Source of the DNA: Pusillimonas sp. MFBS29
GTDB taxonomy: Bacteria; Pseudomonadota; Gammaproteobacteria; Burkholderiales; Burkholderiaceae_B
Direction of reading: 5' to 3'
NCBI RefSeq assembly: GCF_020687695.1
Contig: NZ_JAJEWL010000001.1
Location: forward strand, 486,672 to 550,671
Length of the DNA: 64,000 bases
Both the position numbers and the translations under genes were made by a program. The notes beneath the pieces were generated by a model. It did not search any database. It saw nothing but the letters and a program-made list of their open reading frames with translations, and had not been told where the DNA came from. Shown piece by piece: positions 31,118 to 40,287 of this stretch (positions within the stretch are counted from its first letter, which is position 1; each line of letters starts with the position of its first letter).

Positions 31118-31801
31118 TTAGTAAGAATCGGCCGGATTGATATTGGGCATGCTGCGTGGCGACATGGGGCCCGGATCGACTAGTGGTCTGTCGGTTGTTG
31201 GCACAGGGGCAGGCGTTACGGCGCTGTCGTCCACCGGCAGGGTGGCTGCGTTTTCGTAGGCTTCGGCGACTTCGGGCGAGGACAGGCGTCGTACGATCTG
31301 ACTGATCAGCGACTGCTGCATTTCCCTGAAGACCATGGTGATTTCGCCTTCTTTGGCCTGCACCATGGTGGAGTCGTAGGGCAGCTCGCGGGTCGAGCGC
31401 AATACCGTGGGCGGCAGCACCATGTGGCCCTTGCCGTCGGTTAACTGGAAGATAAATTCAAGATTCAGTTCGTATTCTTCCACCTGGCCTTCCGCGTCGA
31501 TGGACAGTTCACGCAGCGACTGGTGATTCTGCAGCTGGGTAAGTCTGGCCTGCGCCTCGGCAGGTTCGCTGACAAAGCGTATGCCCGGCGAGCTGGCGGC
31601 AATGGCACGCATCAGGCCCGATCCGAATTCCGTGTTGTCGTTGATGTTGGTATACAGCGTATCGAATGGCATCGGTGCCACACCTTTCAGGCGAAAGCCG
31701 CAGGCTGCGACCAGCAGGCACAGCATGATGCAGGCCAGGCCACGCCAGCATCGTGCTGGCGTGAGGGCGGAAACTGCGGGCTTGACCATAGTGCTGTGCA
31801 T
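31118..31801 (-). CDS. lptE: LPS-assembly lipoprotein LptE
   Basis: 227-aa outer-membrane lipoprotein that plugs LptD for lipopolysaccharide insertion. Signal segment with lipobox LLVAAC at about residue 34, then the family-typical GFRLKGVAPMPFDTLYTN. A proline-rich tail of about 40 residues follows the folded domain (EVAEAYENAATLPVDDS onward). A second ATG four codons downstream (MVKPAV) is also possible. Between leuS and holA with 8- and 13-bp gaps, the conserved operon order. Confidence 0.9.
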   Translation of the reverse strand: MHSTMVKPAVSALTPARCWRGLACIMLCLLVAACGFRLKGVAPMPFDTLYTNINDNTEFGSGLMRAIAASSPGIRFVSEPAEAQARLTQLQNHQSLRELSIDAEGQVEEYELNLEFIFQLTDGKGHMVLPPTVLRSTRELPYDSTMVQAKEGEITMVFREMQQSLISQIVRRLSSPEVAEAYENAATLPVDDSAVTPAPVPTTDRPLVDPGPMSPRSMPNINPADSY

Positions 31802-31809
31802 ACCTGAGT

Positions 31810-34467
31810 TTACCCGACTATGTTGACCAGCTTGCCAGGTACGACGATAACGCGCTTGGCAGGCCTGCCTTCGAGGAAGCGGATGGCTGCTTCGTGGGCG
31901 ACGGCAAGTTGCTCGATCTGCGCCTTGTCGGTACCGTTGGGCACGCTTAGTGAACCGCGCAGCTTGCCATTGACCTGCAGCATGAGTTCGATTTCGTCGG
32001 CCACCAGAGCGGCTTCATCGACAACCGGCCAGGGGGCGTCGAGCAGGTCGCCATAAAGCTGGCTGTAGCCCAGATCCTGCCACAGCTGCCAGGTGATATG
32101 AGGAACGACAGGGTAGAGCACACGCAGCAGCACCGAGGTGGTTTCTGCCAGAGCGGCCCGGGCAATCGGAGTATCGGGCAGTGAAGCGGACTCAAGCGCA
32201 TTGAGCATCTTCATGCAGGTTGATACCACGGTGTTGTACTGGATGCGCTGGTAATCGTAGTCGGCCATTTTCAGCAGGGTGTAGATCTCGCGGCGCAGGT
32301 CTTTCGAGGCCTTGTCGGCATTGGACCAGTCGGCAGGCGGATTCACACCCTGTTGCAGGGTAGCCAGGTTGTTGTGGCAGAAGGCCCACAGGCGGCGCAG
32401 GTAGCGGTGCGATCCTTCCACGCCCGAGTCAGACCATTCCAGCGTTTGCTCGGGAGGGCTGGCAAACATCACGAACAGCCGGGCCGTATCGGCACCCATG
32501 GTGTCGATCAGGGATTGAGGATCGACACCATTGTTCTTGGACTTGGACATGGTGCCAATACCACCATACTGAACCTCGGAACCATCGGCGCTGAGTTTGG
32601 CACCGGTGATTGCGCCCTTGGCATCGTATTGGTTCTCGACCTGATCGGCCCAGAAGTACTCGATGCCGCCTTGCGCATTCTTGCGGGAATAAATGTGGTT
32701 GAGCACCATGCCCTGGCACAGCAGTTTGGTGAAGGGCTCGTCGAACTTGAGCAGGTCCAGGTCGCGCATGACCCGTGTCCAGAAGCGGGCATAGAGCAGG
32801 TGCAGCACCGCGTGTTCGATGCCACCGATGTACTGGTCCATGGGCATCCAGTAATCGTTGCGCTCGTCGACCATGGCGTTGTCGTTGCCGGGTGAGGTAT
32901 AGCGCATGAAATACCAGGACGAATCCACGAAGGTGTCCATGGTGTCGGTTTCGCGCCGGGCAGCCGTGCCGCATTTGGGGCAGTGGCAGGACAGGAAGCC
33001 TTCGTGCTTGGTCAGCGGATTGCCGCTGCCATCGGGAATAAGGTCGTCGGGCAGGACCACAGGCAGGTCTTGCTCGGGCACAGGTACCGGGCCGCAGTCA
33101 GGGCAGTGAATGATGGGGATAGGGGTGCCCCAATAGCGCTGGCGCGAAATGCCCCAGTCGCGCAGGCGCCAGGTGGTTTGCTTTTCACCCAGGCCCTTGG
33201 CAACCAGGTCGGCGGCGACGGCGTCAACCGCCTGGGCGGTGCTCAGGCCATCGTAGGCGCCTGAATTGACTGTGGTGCCTTGCTGCTTGTCACCGTACCA
33301 GTCTTGCCATTGGTCGGTGGAATAGGTTTTACCCTGGACGGCGATCACGTCGCGGATGGGCAGTTGGTATTTCCTGGCGAAGGCAAAGTCGCGTTCGTCG
33401 TGGGCAGGCACACCCATGACGGCGCCGTCGCCGTAGCTCATGAGTACGTAGTTGCCGACCCATACCTGAACCGGTTCACCGGTGATGGGATGGGTGACGG
33501 ACAAGCCGGTAGGCAAGCCTTCTTTTTCACGCGCAGCCATTTCGGCTTCGGTAGTACCGCCTTGCTTGCAGGCTTCGATGAAGGCGGCAAGTTCAGGATT
33601 GTTCTGCGCGGCATGGGTGGCCAGCGGGTGTTCGGGGGCGACTGCGCAGAAGGTAACACCCATGATGGTGTCGGCGCGTGTGGTGAAGACATACATGCGC
33701 CCGTCTTGTATCAGCTTGCCCGCGGCATCGTGGATATCGTGCGTGAAGGCAAAGCGCACACCTTCGCTCTTGCCTATCCAGTTTTCCTGCATCAGGCGTA
33801 CGCGCTCGGGCCAGCCGGGCAGGCCGTCCTTGACGTGGCCAAGCAGTTCCTCGGCGTAGTCGGTAATGCGCAGGTAATAGCCCGGGATCTCGCGTTTCTC
33901 GACCAGGGCGCCCGAACGCCAGCCGCGCCCGTCGATAACCTGCTCATTGGCCAGCACGGTCTGATCGACGGGATCCCAGTTAACGACCTGGGTCTTGCGG
34001 TAGGCAATGCCTTTTTCCAGCATCTTCAGGAACAGCCACTGGTTCCACTTGTAGTACTTGGGGTCGCAGGCGCACATTTCGCGCGACCAGTCTATGGCCA
34101 GGCCCATCGCTTTCATTTGCTTCTTCATGTAGGCGATGTTGTCGTATGTCCATTTGGCCGGCGGTACCTGGGACTTGATGGCCGCATTCTCGGCAGGCAT
34201 GCCGAAGGCGTCCCATCCCATGGGCATCAGTACGTTATAGCCACGCATGCGCAGCTGGCGCGCCATCATGTCGTTGATGGTGTAATTGCGCACATGGCCC
34301 ATGTGCAGCTTGCCGCTGGGGTAGGGCAGCATGGAGCACGCGTAGAACTTGGGTTTGCTGGTGCCATCAGCCGCTTTGGCGTGTTCGACGACGCGATATG
34401 CGTCGCGGGCCTGCCAGTTTTCGTGTGAGGCTTTTTCAACGTCGTTGGGGCTGTAGCGTTCCTGCAT
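31810..34467 (-). CDS. leuS: Leucyl-tRNA synthetase
   Basis: 885-aa class I aminoacyl-tRNA synthetase. The ATP-binding HIGH variant is HMGH in [15 protein letters not shown] (about residues 49-63), an editing CP1 domain covers about 220-420, a zinc-type insert contains CPDCGP and CHCPKCG, and the KMSKS equivalent is MSKSKNNG (about 637). Complete C-terminal anticodon and leucine-specific domains. The first gene of a minus-strand operon leuS-lptE-holA-proA-hemJ-rlmL covering about 7.7 kb. Confidence 0.98.
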   Translation of the reverse strand: MQERYSPNDVEKASHENWQARDAYRVVEHAKAADGTSKPKFYACSMLPYPSGKLHMGHVRNYTINDMMARQLRMRGYNVLMPMGWDAFGMPAENAAIKSQVPPAKWTYDNIAYMKKQMKAMGLAIDWSREMCACDPKYYKWNQWLFLKMLEKGIAYRKTQVVNWDPVDQTVLANEQVIDGRGWRSGALVEKREIPGYYLRITDYAEELLGHVKDGLPGWPERVRLMQENWIGKSEGVRFAFTHDIHDAAGKLIQDGRMYVFTTRADTIMGVTFCAVAPEHPLATHAAQNNPELAAFIEACKQGGTTEAEMAAREKEGLPTGLSVTHPITGEPVQVWVGNYVLMSYGDGAVMGVPAHDERDFAFARKYQLPIRDVIAVQGKTYSTDQWQDWYGDKQQGTTVNSGAYDGLSTAQAVDAVAADLVAKGLGEKQTTWRLRDWGISRQRYWGTPIPIIHCPDCGPVPVPEQDLPVVLPDDLIPDGSGNPLTKHEGFLSCHCPKCGTAARRETDTMDTFVDSSWYFMRYTSPGNDNAMVDERNDYWMPMDQYIGGIEHAVLHLLYARFWTRVMRDLDLLKFDEPFTKLLCQGMVLNHIYSRKNAQGGIEYFWADQVENQYDAKGAITGAKLSADGSEVQYGGIGTMSKSKNNGVDPQSLIDTMGADTARLFVMFASPPEQTLEWSDSGVEGSHRYLRRLWAFCHNNLATLQQGVNPPADWSNADKASKDLRREIYTLLKMADYDYQRIQYNTVVSTCMKMLNALESASLPDTPIARAALAETTSVLLRVLYPVVPHITWQLWQDLGYSQLYGDLLDAPWPVVDEAALVADEIELMLQVNGKLRGSLSVPNGTDKAQIEQLAVAHEAAIRFLEGRPAKRVIVVPGKLVNIVG

Positions 34468-34583
34468 GTTATTCAGTGTTCGTAAAAAGGTTTATGGCAA
34501 CCATACATTATAGGATGCAATCGGCAAGGCCGTTGGGCAGGCCTCATGCGGGCCTGCGCACGGCAATCCTGATGTACGGGCAG

Positions 34584-34609
34584 AAAAAAACCCTGCCGGA
34601 GCAGGGTTT
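34584..34609 (-). terminator. Intrinsic terminator of the rpmB-rpmG operon
   Basis: On the minus strand AAACCCTGC pairs with GCAGGGTTT across a TCCG loop, followed by a run of T's (34584-34590 on the plus strand is an A-run). Confidence 0.9.
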
Positions 34610-34655
34610 GCGGGATGGCGCGGCAGTTTTTCAGGCCTGCGTCGTTCCGGGCTCG

Positions 34656-34826
34656 TTACTTGAGCTTGATTTCCTTGTAGTCAACGTGCTTGCGGGCGAC
34701 GGGATCATATTTCTTGATCAACATCTTTTCGGGCATGTTGCGTTTGTTCTTGGTGGTCGTGTAGAAGTGACCGGTACCGGCGGTGGATTCGAGCTTGATT
34801 TTCTCGCGAACGCCTTTTGCTGCCAT
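34656..34826 (-). CDS. rpmG: 50S ribosomal protein L33
   Basis: 56-aa ribosomal protein starting [20 protein letters not shown], then [15 protein letters not shown] and ending in [11 protein letters not shown]. It lacks the Cys-x-x-Cys pairs of the zinc-binding L33 form, as is usual in Proteobacteria. AGGAG lies before the ATG at 34826. It follows rpmB by 34 bp, the conserved rpmB-rpmG pair. Confidence 0.96.
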   Translation of the reverse strand: MAAKGVREKIKLESTAGTGHFYTTTKNKRNMPEKMLIKKYDPVARKHVDYKEIKLK

Positions 34827-34860
34827 GATGAGCTCCTAAGTTAGATCGTTGACGCGGGCT

Positions 34861-35097
34861 TTATGCCAGCTCGCCACGGGCGCGCATTTCGGCCAGAACG
34901 GCGTCGATGCCTTTCTTGTCGATGGTGCGCAATGCGCTGGTCGAAACGCGCAGGCGAACCCAGCGGTTTTCGCTCTCGACCCAGAAACGGCGCGATTGCA
35001 AGTTAGGGAGAAAGCGACGCTTGGTTTTATTGTTTGCGTGCGAAACATTGTTGCCCACTATCGGGCCTTTGCCGGTAACTTGGCATACGCGTGCCAT
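34861..35097 (-). CDS. rpmB: 50S ribosomal protein L28
   Basis: 78-aa ribosomal protein: [20 protein letters not shown], then [14 protein letters not shown] and the [18 protein letters not shown] segment. A start two codons earlier is open, but AGAGGT 8 nt before 35097 fixes the family start. Only one Cys, so the zinc-free form. First gene of the rpmB-rpmG operon; its promoter must lie in the 197-bp AT-rich gap upstream (35098-35294), where I see no clear consensus. Confidence 0.96.
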   Translation of the reverse strand: MARVCQVTGKGPIVGNNVSHANNKTKRRFLPNLQSRRFWVESENRWVRLRVSTSALRTIDKKGIDAVLAEMRARGELA

Positions 35098-35294
35098 GGT
35101 CATACCTCTTAGATAATGTAGTGCTTAAAAAACACACAAGGTGCTAGAACCTGCAGCCAAAAACCTGCGGGTTTTTGGCAAATAAGCGCTATATAAAATA
35201 CGCCCTTGCACCATGCATGCCCTGGCCAAAGCATATACCAGGTCCGGCCATAAGCCGGAAAGCCTGCTATTCTAATATAAAAAATGCAATCTAA

Positions 35295-36536
35295 TCAAGT
35301 AGTTTGGGCTGATTTAAGTGCAATGCGTCCAAATAGCCACGACAGGCAGGCGCACAGCGCCAGGATTGTGGTCAGGGACAAGGGGCTGGGCGACTGCCAC
35401 AGGCTGACAGCCAGCCCCGCGGCCGCACCACAAAGCATCTGCAGCGTGCCCATCATGGCCGAGGCGAAACCCAGGCGCTGGCCTTGCTCGCGCAGTGCCA
35501 GCGCTGCCGAGTTGGGGTTCACGAAACCCTGGCTGGCCATGAATGACATCAGGCAGATCATAAGCAAGGGCAGGTTGATGAGATCAAGCAGCGTCAGGGC
35601 TACGGCTACCAGTGCAACGCCCAGCAATATACGCTGTGAGCGACGCAGCAGTGTTTCGGGCGTATGCCGGTTCAGCAGGCGTGCGCTGACTTGCGCTGCG
35701 AAAATCAGTGCAGCGGCATTGGCCCCGAACAGCAGGCCGAAATAGCGCGGGTCAATGCCATAGACGTTCAGAAATACATGGGGTGAGCCGGCAATATAGG
35801 CAAACATGCCGGCCGCTCCGAAGCCGCCGGCCAGCGTGTAGCACATAAACCGCTTGTGCCCCAGCAGCGTCAGGTAGTTGCGGGCAATGGTGCCGGCTCC
35901 CAGCAGCAGGACTCTTTCAGGCTTAAGGGTTTCGCGCATGGTGAACACCACCGCGATCAGCAGCAAGGCGCTGCATGTGGTCATGACGGCGAAGATGCCG
36001 CGCCAGCTTCCGTAAATCAGTATTTGCCCACCCAGGATGGGGGCCAGTATGGGTGTGACACCCATGATCAGCATCAGCAGGGACAGGGCCTTGGAGGCGT
36101 CGCGCGTATCGTAGTTGTCGCGGATGACCGCGCGCGGAATGACAATGCCGGCAGCGCCGCCAAAAGCCTGGGCGATACGCCAGAAAGTCAGGTGCTCGAT
36201 ACTGTCAGTGTAGGCGCAGCCTATGGAGGCTATCGTGAAAATAATCAGGCCCAGCGCCAGCGGTTTCTTGCGGCCATAGCGATCTGCCAGGGGTCCGTAG
36301 AACAGTTGCGCCGTGGCCAGGCCCAGCAGATAGCTGGCCAGCGTGCGCTCGACCTGCCCGGGCTCGGCGCCCAGTCCGTGTGTGATGGCAGAGAAGGCCG
36401 GCAGATACATATCTATGGCCAGCGGCCCGATAGCCGTTAGCAAACCCATCAGGACGAGCCAGGGCGGAATCGAGGTCAGGGCGCTTTGGGATGGGTGCAT
36501 CGGCGGGTGTTGCGCCATGGCTGCAGCCATGGGCAA
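35295..36536 (-). CDS. Bcr/CflA family multidrug efflux MFS transporter
   Basis: 413-aa proton antiporter with 12 predicted helices. Helix 1 and the following loop read LMGLLTAIGPLAIDMYLPAF, the family signature; GPLADRYGRKKPLALG is the conserved MFS loop 2-3 motif, and GVTPILAPILGGQI is the drug-antiporter motif C in helix 5. Members export bicyclomycin, chloramphenicol or cysteine-like compounds. Divergent from cfa with a 120-bp gap. Confidence 0.92.
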   Translation of the reverse strand: MPMAAAMAQHPPMHPSQSALTSIPPWLVLMGLLTAIGPLAIDMYLPAFSAITHGLGAEPGQVERTLASYLLGLATAQLFYGPLADRYGRKKPLALGLIIFTIASIGCAYTDSIEHLTFWRIAQAFGGAAGIVIPRAVIRDNYDTRDASKALSLLMLIMGVTPILAPILGGQILIYGSWRGIFAVMTTCSALLLIAVVFTMRETLKPERVLLLGAGTIARNYLTLLGHKRFMCYTLAGGFGAAGMFAYIAGSPHVFLNVYGIDPRYFGLLFGANAAALIFAAQVSARLLNRHTPETLLRRSQRILLGVALVAVALTLLDLINLPLLMICLMSFMASQGFVNPNSAALALREQGQRLGFASAMMGTLQMLCGAAAGLAVSLWQSPSPLSLTTILALCACLSWLFGRIALKSAQTT

Positions 36537-36656
36537 AAGACTTATCTATATAGTAGTATCGGATGACATCTTAGCATGCCTGGATATTGTTCAATTCGCT
36601 TTTCACAGAACTGTAGCGCCATCGATTTTGGTGTTGTTTACTAAGAGGAGTCGGTC

Positions 36657-37910
36657 TTGAGTTCGGTCTTGTCTGTTGTTGAAACCAAGTTGGCATCGTT
36701 GCCCCTGCCTGTGCAGCTGACCATGCCCGATGGCCAGAAAATCGGGGATCCCAACGCCCAGATCCGCCTTATCATCAAAGATCGCTCCGCGCTGGCCAAT
36801 CTGGCTACCGGACAAGTCGGCCTCCTGGGCGAAGACTACGTCGAAGGCAAGTTCGATGTAGACGGCTCGATGCGCGACCTGATGCGACTGGCCGCCGCCA
36901 TCTTGCCGGGTTCACCCATCGAGGCCGCGCGCGTGGGCAGACTGACCGAACTGATCCGCCGTCTGGTGTCGGTGTGGCGCCACTCCATAGATCGCGACGC
37001 GCGCCAGATCCAGTTTCATTACGACCTGTCTGATGATTTCTACGGCCTTTGGCTGGATCCGCGCCGCGTGTATTCCTGCGGCTACTTCAAGACCCCCGAT
37101 ATGAACGTGGCGCAGGCCCAGGAAGCAAAGCTGGATCATATCTGCCGCAAGCTCAGGCTGAAGCAGGGTGAACGCTTCCTGGATGTGGGGGCGGGGTGGG
37201 GTGGCCTGCTGCTGTGGGCCGCCGAACACTACGGTGTCGACGCAACGGGTGTTACCTTGTCGCGCAACCAGCACGCCTACGTCAACCGGCTCATCGAAGA
37301 AAAAGGGCTGGGCGGGCGGGTGCGCATGGATCTGCTTGACTACCGCGAGCTCACGACCGACCAGCCTTACGACAAGATTGCTTCCGTCGGGATGTTCGAG
37401 CATGTGGGCCGCGCCCAGCTCGACGGCTACTTCGCCAGGCTCCGAAGCCTGACGCATCCGGGTGGCCTCATCATGAACCATGGCATCACCGCCGGCGGTG
37501 TCGATAATGCCGAGCTCGGCGCCGGCATGGGTGAATTCATCGAAAAATACATTTTCCCGGGCGGCGAGCTTACCCACATCAGCCATGTGCTCGAGCATCT
37601 CACCAGGGGCGGGCTCGAAGATCTCGACATCGAGAACCTGCGTCCGCACTACGCCCGTACCCTGTGGGCCTGGAGCGATGCGCTCGAGGCACAATTGCCC
37701 CAGGCCCGTCAGACTCTGCCCAACGAGCAGGGCGAGCGCTCGCTGCGGGCCTACCGCATCTACCTGGCCGGCTGCGCAATGGGCTTCGAACACGGCTGGA
37801 TCGCCTTGCATCAGGTTCTCGCGCAGCCGCGCGGCCCTGGTCGCAGCGATGAGCTCGACTACCCGGAAGATATCGCTTATCCGTGGCGTCGCGACTATAT
37901 CTATCAGTAG
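36657..37910 (+). CDS. cfa: Cyclopropane-fatty-acyl-phospholipid synthase family protein
   Basis: 417-aa SAM-dependent enzyme that methylenates double bonds of phospholipid acyl chains at the membrane, protecting against acid and solvent stress. Start TTG at 36657 with AGAGGAG 7 nt upstream; no ATG fits. N-terminal SCP2-like lipid domain (about residues 20-100). SAM loop FLDVGAGWGGLLLWAAEHYG (about 180-199), GVTLSRNQHAYVNRL, and the active-site region SVGMFEHVG and GGELTHISHV. Slightly longer than E. coli Cfa (382). Free-standing; divergent from a drug pump. Confidence 0.93.
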   Translation: MSSVLSVVETKLASLPLPVQLTMPDGQKIGDPNAQIRLIIKDRSALANLATGQVGLLGEDYVEGKFDVDGSMRDLMRLAAAILPGSPIEAARVGRLTELIRRLVSVWRHSIDRDARQIQFHYDLSDDFYGLWLDPRRVYSCGYFKTPDMNVAQAQEAKLDHICRKLRLKQGERFLDVGAGWGGLLLWAAEHYGVDATGVTLSRNQHAYVNRLIEEKGLGGRVRMDLLDYRELTTDQPYDKIASVGMFEHVGRAQLDGYFARLRSLTHPGGLIMNHGITAGGVDNAELGAGMGEFIEKYIFPGGELTHISHVLEHLTRGGLEDLDIENLRPHYARTLWAWSDALEAQLPQARQTLPNEQGERSLRAYRIYLAGCAMGFEHGWIALHQVLAQPRGPGRSDELDYPEDIAYPWRRDYIYQ

Positions 37911-37919
37911 GCGCAGCCA

Positions 37920-37940
37920 AGGGCCGGCGTGTTCGGCCCT
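37920..37940 (+). terminator. Hairpin after cfa
   Basis: AGGGCCG (37920-37926) pairs with CGGCCCT (37934-37940) over a 7-nt loop. No U-tract, so a weak terminator at best. Confidence 0.45.
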
Positions 37941-37979
37941 AATGTAAAAGGGCATTTCGGACAACCGGGTTAGTGCGCG

Positions 37980-38007
37980 TTTACATTTTTTTCGCATCGC
38001 TTATAAA
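37980..38007 (+). promoter_or_regulatory. Promoter of the glycine-betaine transporter operon
   Basis: TTTACA (37980-37985) and TATAAA (38002-38007) with 16-bp spacing, each one mismatch from the sigma-70 consensus. The start would be near 38014, giving a leader of about 215 nt. Confidence 0.6.
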
Positions 38008-38227
38008 ATGGCACACAAACTGCACGGGGCCGCAGGGCCCTGTGTCTGGTTTTATTCAATTCTGGCGTATGGCGGGTCAGTTCGACCCCATTACCTGTCA
38101 ACGAGCACTCTGTGCTCATCACGCTAGTGTCGGTTTGTATCGGCGGCCCTCCCGTCTTCCGCACACCCCTTAGCCTGGCGCATCCATGTTGTCCTGATGC
38201 GTCCACGTAACTAGGAGGCAAATAGCC
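38008..38227 (+). other. Long untranslated leader before the betaine-binding protein
   Basis: About 215 nt between the predicted start site and the ATG, without a coding frame supported by a ribosome site. It opens with a 9-bp GC-rich stem-loop (38023-38044, including one G-T pair) and ends with AGGAGG at 38213. No known riboswitch class is recognised. Confidence 0.4.
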
Positions 38228-39295
38228 ATGTCTTTAAATGTGAATCTCTCACATCGCACGTTCAGCACGAACGCCCTTTCCTCTTCCTTCAGGAAAACCG
38301 CCCTTGCCCTGGGTTTGTCTGTAGCCGCGCTGGGCCTGAGTGCCGGTGTCAATGTCGCGCAAGCAGCCGACGCACCTGCATGCGAACTCGACCGTCCAAT
38401 CAAGTTTGGCGGCATGAACTGGGAATCCAACCTCGTCCTGGTCGAGGTTGAGCGATTTATCGCCGACAAGGGTTACGGCTGCAAATCCGAAGTACTGCCC
38501 ACAGAAACCCTGCCGGCCCTGGCCGCACTCGAGCGCGGCGACCTCGATATCAATACCGAAATCTGGCTTAACAGCGTGGGCGAGCCCTGGGCCGAGGCCG
38601 AGGCCACCGGCAAGGTCAAGCGCATAGGCGACATCTATATGGGTGGGGAAGCCTGGTTCATTCCGAAATACACCGCCGAGCGCCTGCCCGACCTGAAGAA
38701 AGCCTCCGACCTGCCCAAGTTCAAGGATGAGTTCAAGGATCCCGAAGAGCCTACCAAGGGCCGCTTCTACGGCTGCCCGGCTGGCTGGGGCTGCGAAGTC
38801 GTCAGTGGCAACCTGTTCAAAGCGCTGGGTCTGGGTGATACCTTCACACTGTTCTCACCTGGTACCGGCGCCACGCAAAAAGCGGCCCTGACCGCCGCCT
38901 ACAAGCGCAAGGAAAACATTGTTTTCTACTACTGGTATCCCACGCCGCTGGTCGGTTCCATGGATCTGGTCAAGCTCGAATTGCCGGCCTACGACAAGGA
39001 AAAGCAAACTTGCCTGACGGATCCCGATTGTGCCGATCCCCAGCCCAGTGCCTACCCCGACAATCCCGTCTTCACGGCGGTAACCACCCAGTTTACGCAA
39101 GATGCACCCAAGCTGACCGAGTTCCTGTCCAAGGTTGCTGTACCTTTGCCTGTCATGAACGAGGCCATGGCTTACATGGAAGAAAACGAAGCCGAGCCTG
39201 ATGCCACGGCCATGTGGTTCCTGAAGAACCAGGCCGACGTCTGGAGCGCCTGGGTACCTGCCGACGTTGCCGAGCGTGTAAAAGCGGCTCTTTAA
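38228..39295 (+). CDS. proX: Glycine betaine/proline-type ABC transporter substrate-binding protein
   Basis: 355-aa periplasmic receptor of the ProX/OpuAC family. A long signal region ends in VAQA (about residue 46). The ligand domain begins RPIKFGGMNWESNLVLVEVE; aromatic residues in INTEIWLN, GEPW, GGEAWFIP and the YYWYPTP segment are candidates for the quaternary-amine box. Extra cysteines (YGCPAGWGC, QTCLTDPDC) suggest disulfides. AGGAGG precedes the ATG. First gene of a proX-proW-proV operon; the binding protein comes first and a hairpin separates it from the permease. Osmoprotectant uptake is expected; betaine, choline and carnitine cannot be told apart here. Confidence 0.9.
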   Translation: MSLNVNLSHRTFSTNALSSSFRKTALALGLSVAALGLSAGVNVAQAADAPACELDRPIKFGGMNWESNLVLVEVERFIADKGYGCKSEVLPTETLPALAALERGDLDINTEIWLNSVGEPWAEAEATGKVKRIGDIYMGGEAWFIPKYTAERLPDLKKASDLPKFKDEFKDPEEPTKGRFYGCPAGWGCEVVSGNLFKALGLGDTFTLFSPGTGATQKAALTAAYKRKENIVFYYWYPTPLVGSMDLVKLELPAYDKEKQTCLTDPDCADPQPSAYPDNPVFTAVTTQFTQDAPKLTEFLSKVAVPLPVMNEAMAYMEENEAEPDATAMWFLKNQADVWSAWVPADVAERVKAAL

Positions 39296-39379
39296 GACTT
39301 GTCGCCTCCCGTTCCCGTCATGTGGGCGCCTGCTTGGGCGCATACATGGGCGGGATCGCCGGTTGGCCGCCGGCTGCAC

Positions 39380-39407
39380 AGACAGTGAATCGAAAGGTTC
39401 ACTGTCT
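39380..39407 (+). promoter_or_regulatory. Inter-cistronic hairpin between proX and proW
   Basis: AGACAGTGAA (39380-39389) pairs perfectly over 10 bp with TTCACTGTCT (39398-39407) across an 8-nt loop. There is no U-run. It probably protects the proX mRNA end so the binding protein is made in excess over the membrane parts. Confidence 0.55.
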
Positions 39408-39434
39408 TGACAAGTTTTATGGAGTTGATTGTTT

Positions 39435-40286
39435 ATGTTTCCAGAGTTCATAGCGCCCCGGGCGCTGCGCGCGCCCATTGATGATTTTGTTGGCAATATC
39501 GTCAGCAACTATTCCGACTTGCTGCGCGCACTCACCCAGCCCTTGCTGGATCTGCTTATCTGGATGGACCAAATTGTGCGCTACTCGCCCTGGTGGGTGG
39601 TGGTGCTTGCGGTCATGGGGCTGGCCTGGCTGGCCAGTCGCCGTATCGGATTTTCTGTTTTTATCGGAGCCATGCTCTGCCTGATCGGCTTCATCGGACT
39701 ATGGGATGCCGCCATGCAGACGCTGTCGCTAATGATAGTGGCGGTGGCCATTTCGGTGGGCATAGGCATACCGATGGGCATTCTGATGGCCAGCTTTAAC
39801 TGGCTACGGCGCATTATGCTGCCCGTGCTTGATGTCATGCAGACCATGCCCAGTTTTGTGTATCTGATTCCTGTGGTCATGTTGTTCAATCTGGGCAAGA
39901 TTGCGGCGCTGTTTGCCACCATCATCTACGCACTTCCTCCCGTCATCCGGCTGACCGACCTGGGCATACGCCTGGTCGATTCCGAAGTGCTGGAGGCTTC
40001 GCGTGCCTTTGGCGCAAACCGGGTCAAGCAGCTGTTCGGCGTGCAGCTTCCCCTGGCCATGCCCAACATCATGGCGGGTATCAACCAGACCACCATGATG
40101 GCGCTGGCCATGGTGGTTATCGCCTCGATGATCGGGGTCAAGGGGCTGGGCTACGAAGTCTTGCAGGGCATTAATCGCTTGCAGGTAGGCCGTGGTGTGC
40201 TGGCGGGCATGGGTATTGTCATTATCGCCATCGTGTTTGACCGGATTACGCAAGAGTTCGGGCGCCGTCAGCAGAAGGGGGCCTGA
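39435..40286 (+). CDS. proW: Glycine betaine ABC transporter permease
   Basis: 283-aa inner-membrane permease with about seven helices. The binding-protein-dependent transport motif near residue 185 reads EASRAFGANRVKQLFGVQLPLAMPNIMAG. Helix-rich N-terminal region without the long tail of E. coli ProW. GGAG 10 nt before the ATG at 39435 favours it over the TTG at 39429. The next gene's ATG begins 2 nt after this gene's stop, so permease and ATPase are coupled. Confidence 0.92.
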   Translation: MFPEFIAPRALRAPIDDFVGNIVSNYSDLLRALTQPLLDLLIWMDQIVRYSPWWVVVLAVMGLAWLASRRIGFSVFIGAMLCLIGFIGLWDAAMQTLSLMIVAVAISVGIGIPMGILMASFNWLRRIMLPVLDVMQTMPSFVYLIPVVMLFNLGKIAALFATIIYALPPVIRLTDLGIRLVDSEVLEASRAFGANRVKQLFGVQLPLAMPNIMAGINQTTMMALAMVVIASMIGVKGLGYEVLQGINRLQVGRGVLAGMGIVIIAIVFDRITQEFGRRQQKGA

Positions 40287-40287
40287 A

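Noticed and set aside
38008..38227. Known riboswitch in the betaine operon leader
   Set aside because: I could not match any familiar riboswitch core; only a simple stem-loop is supported.
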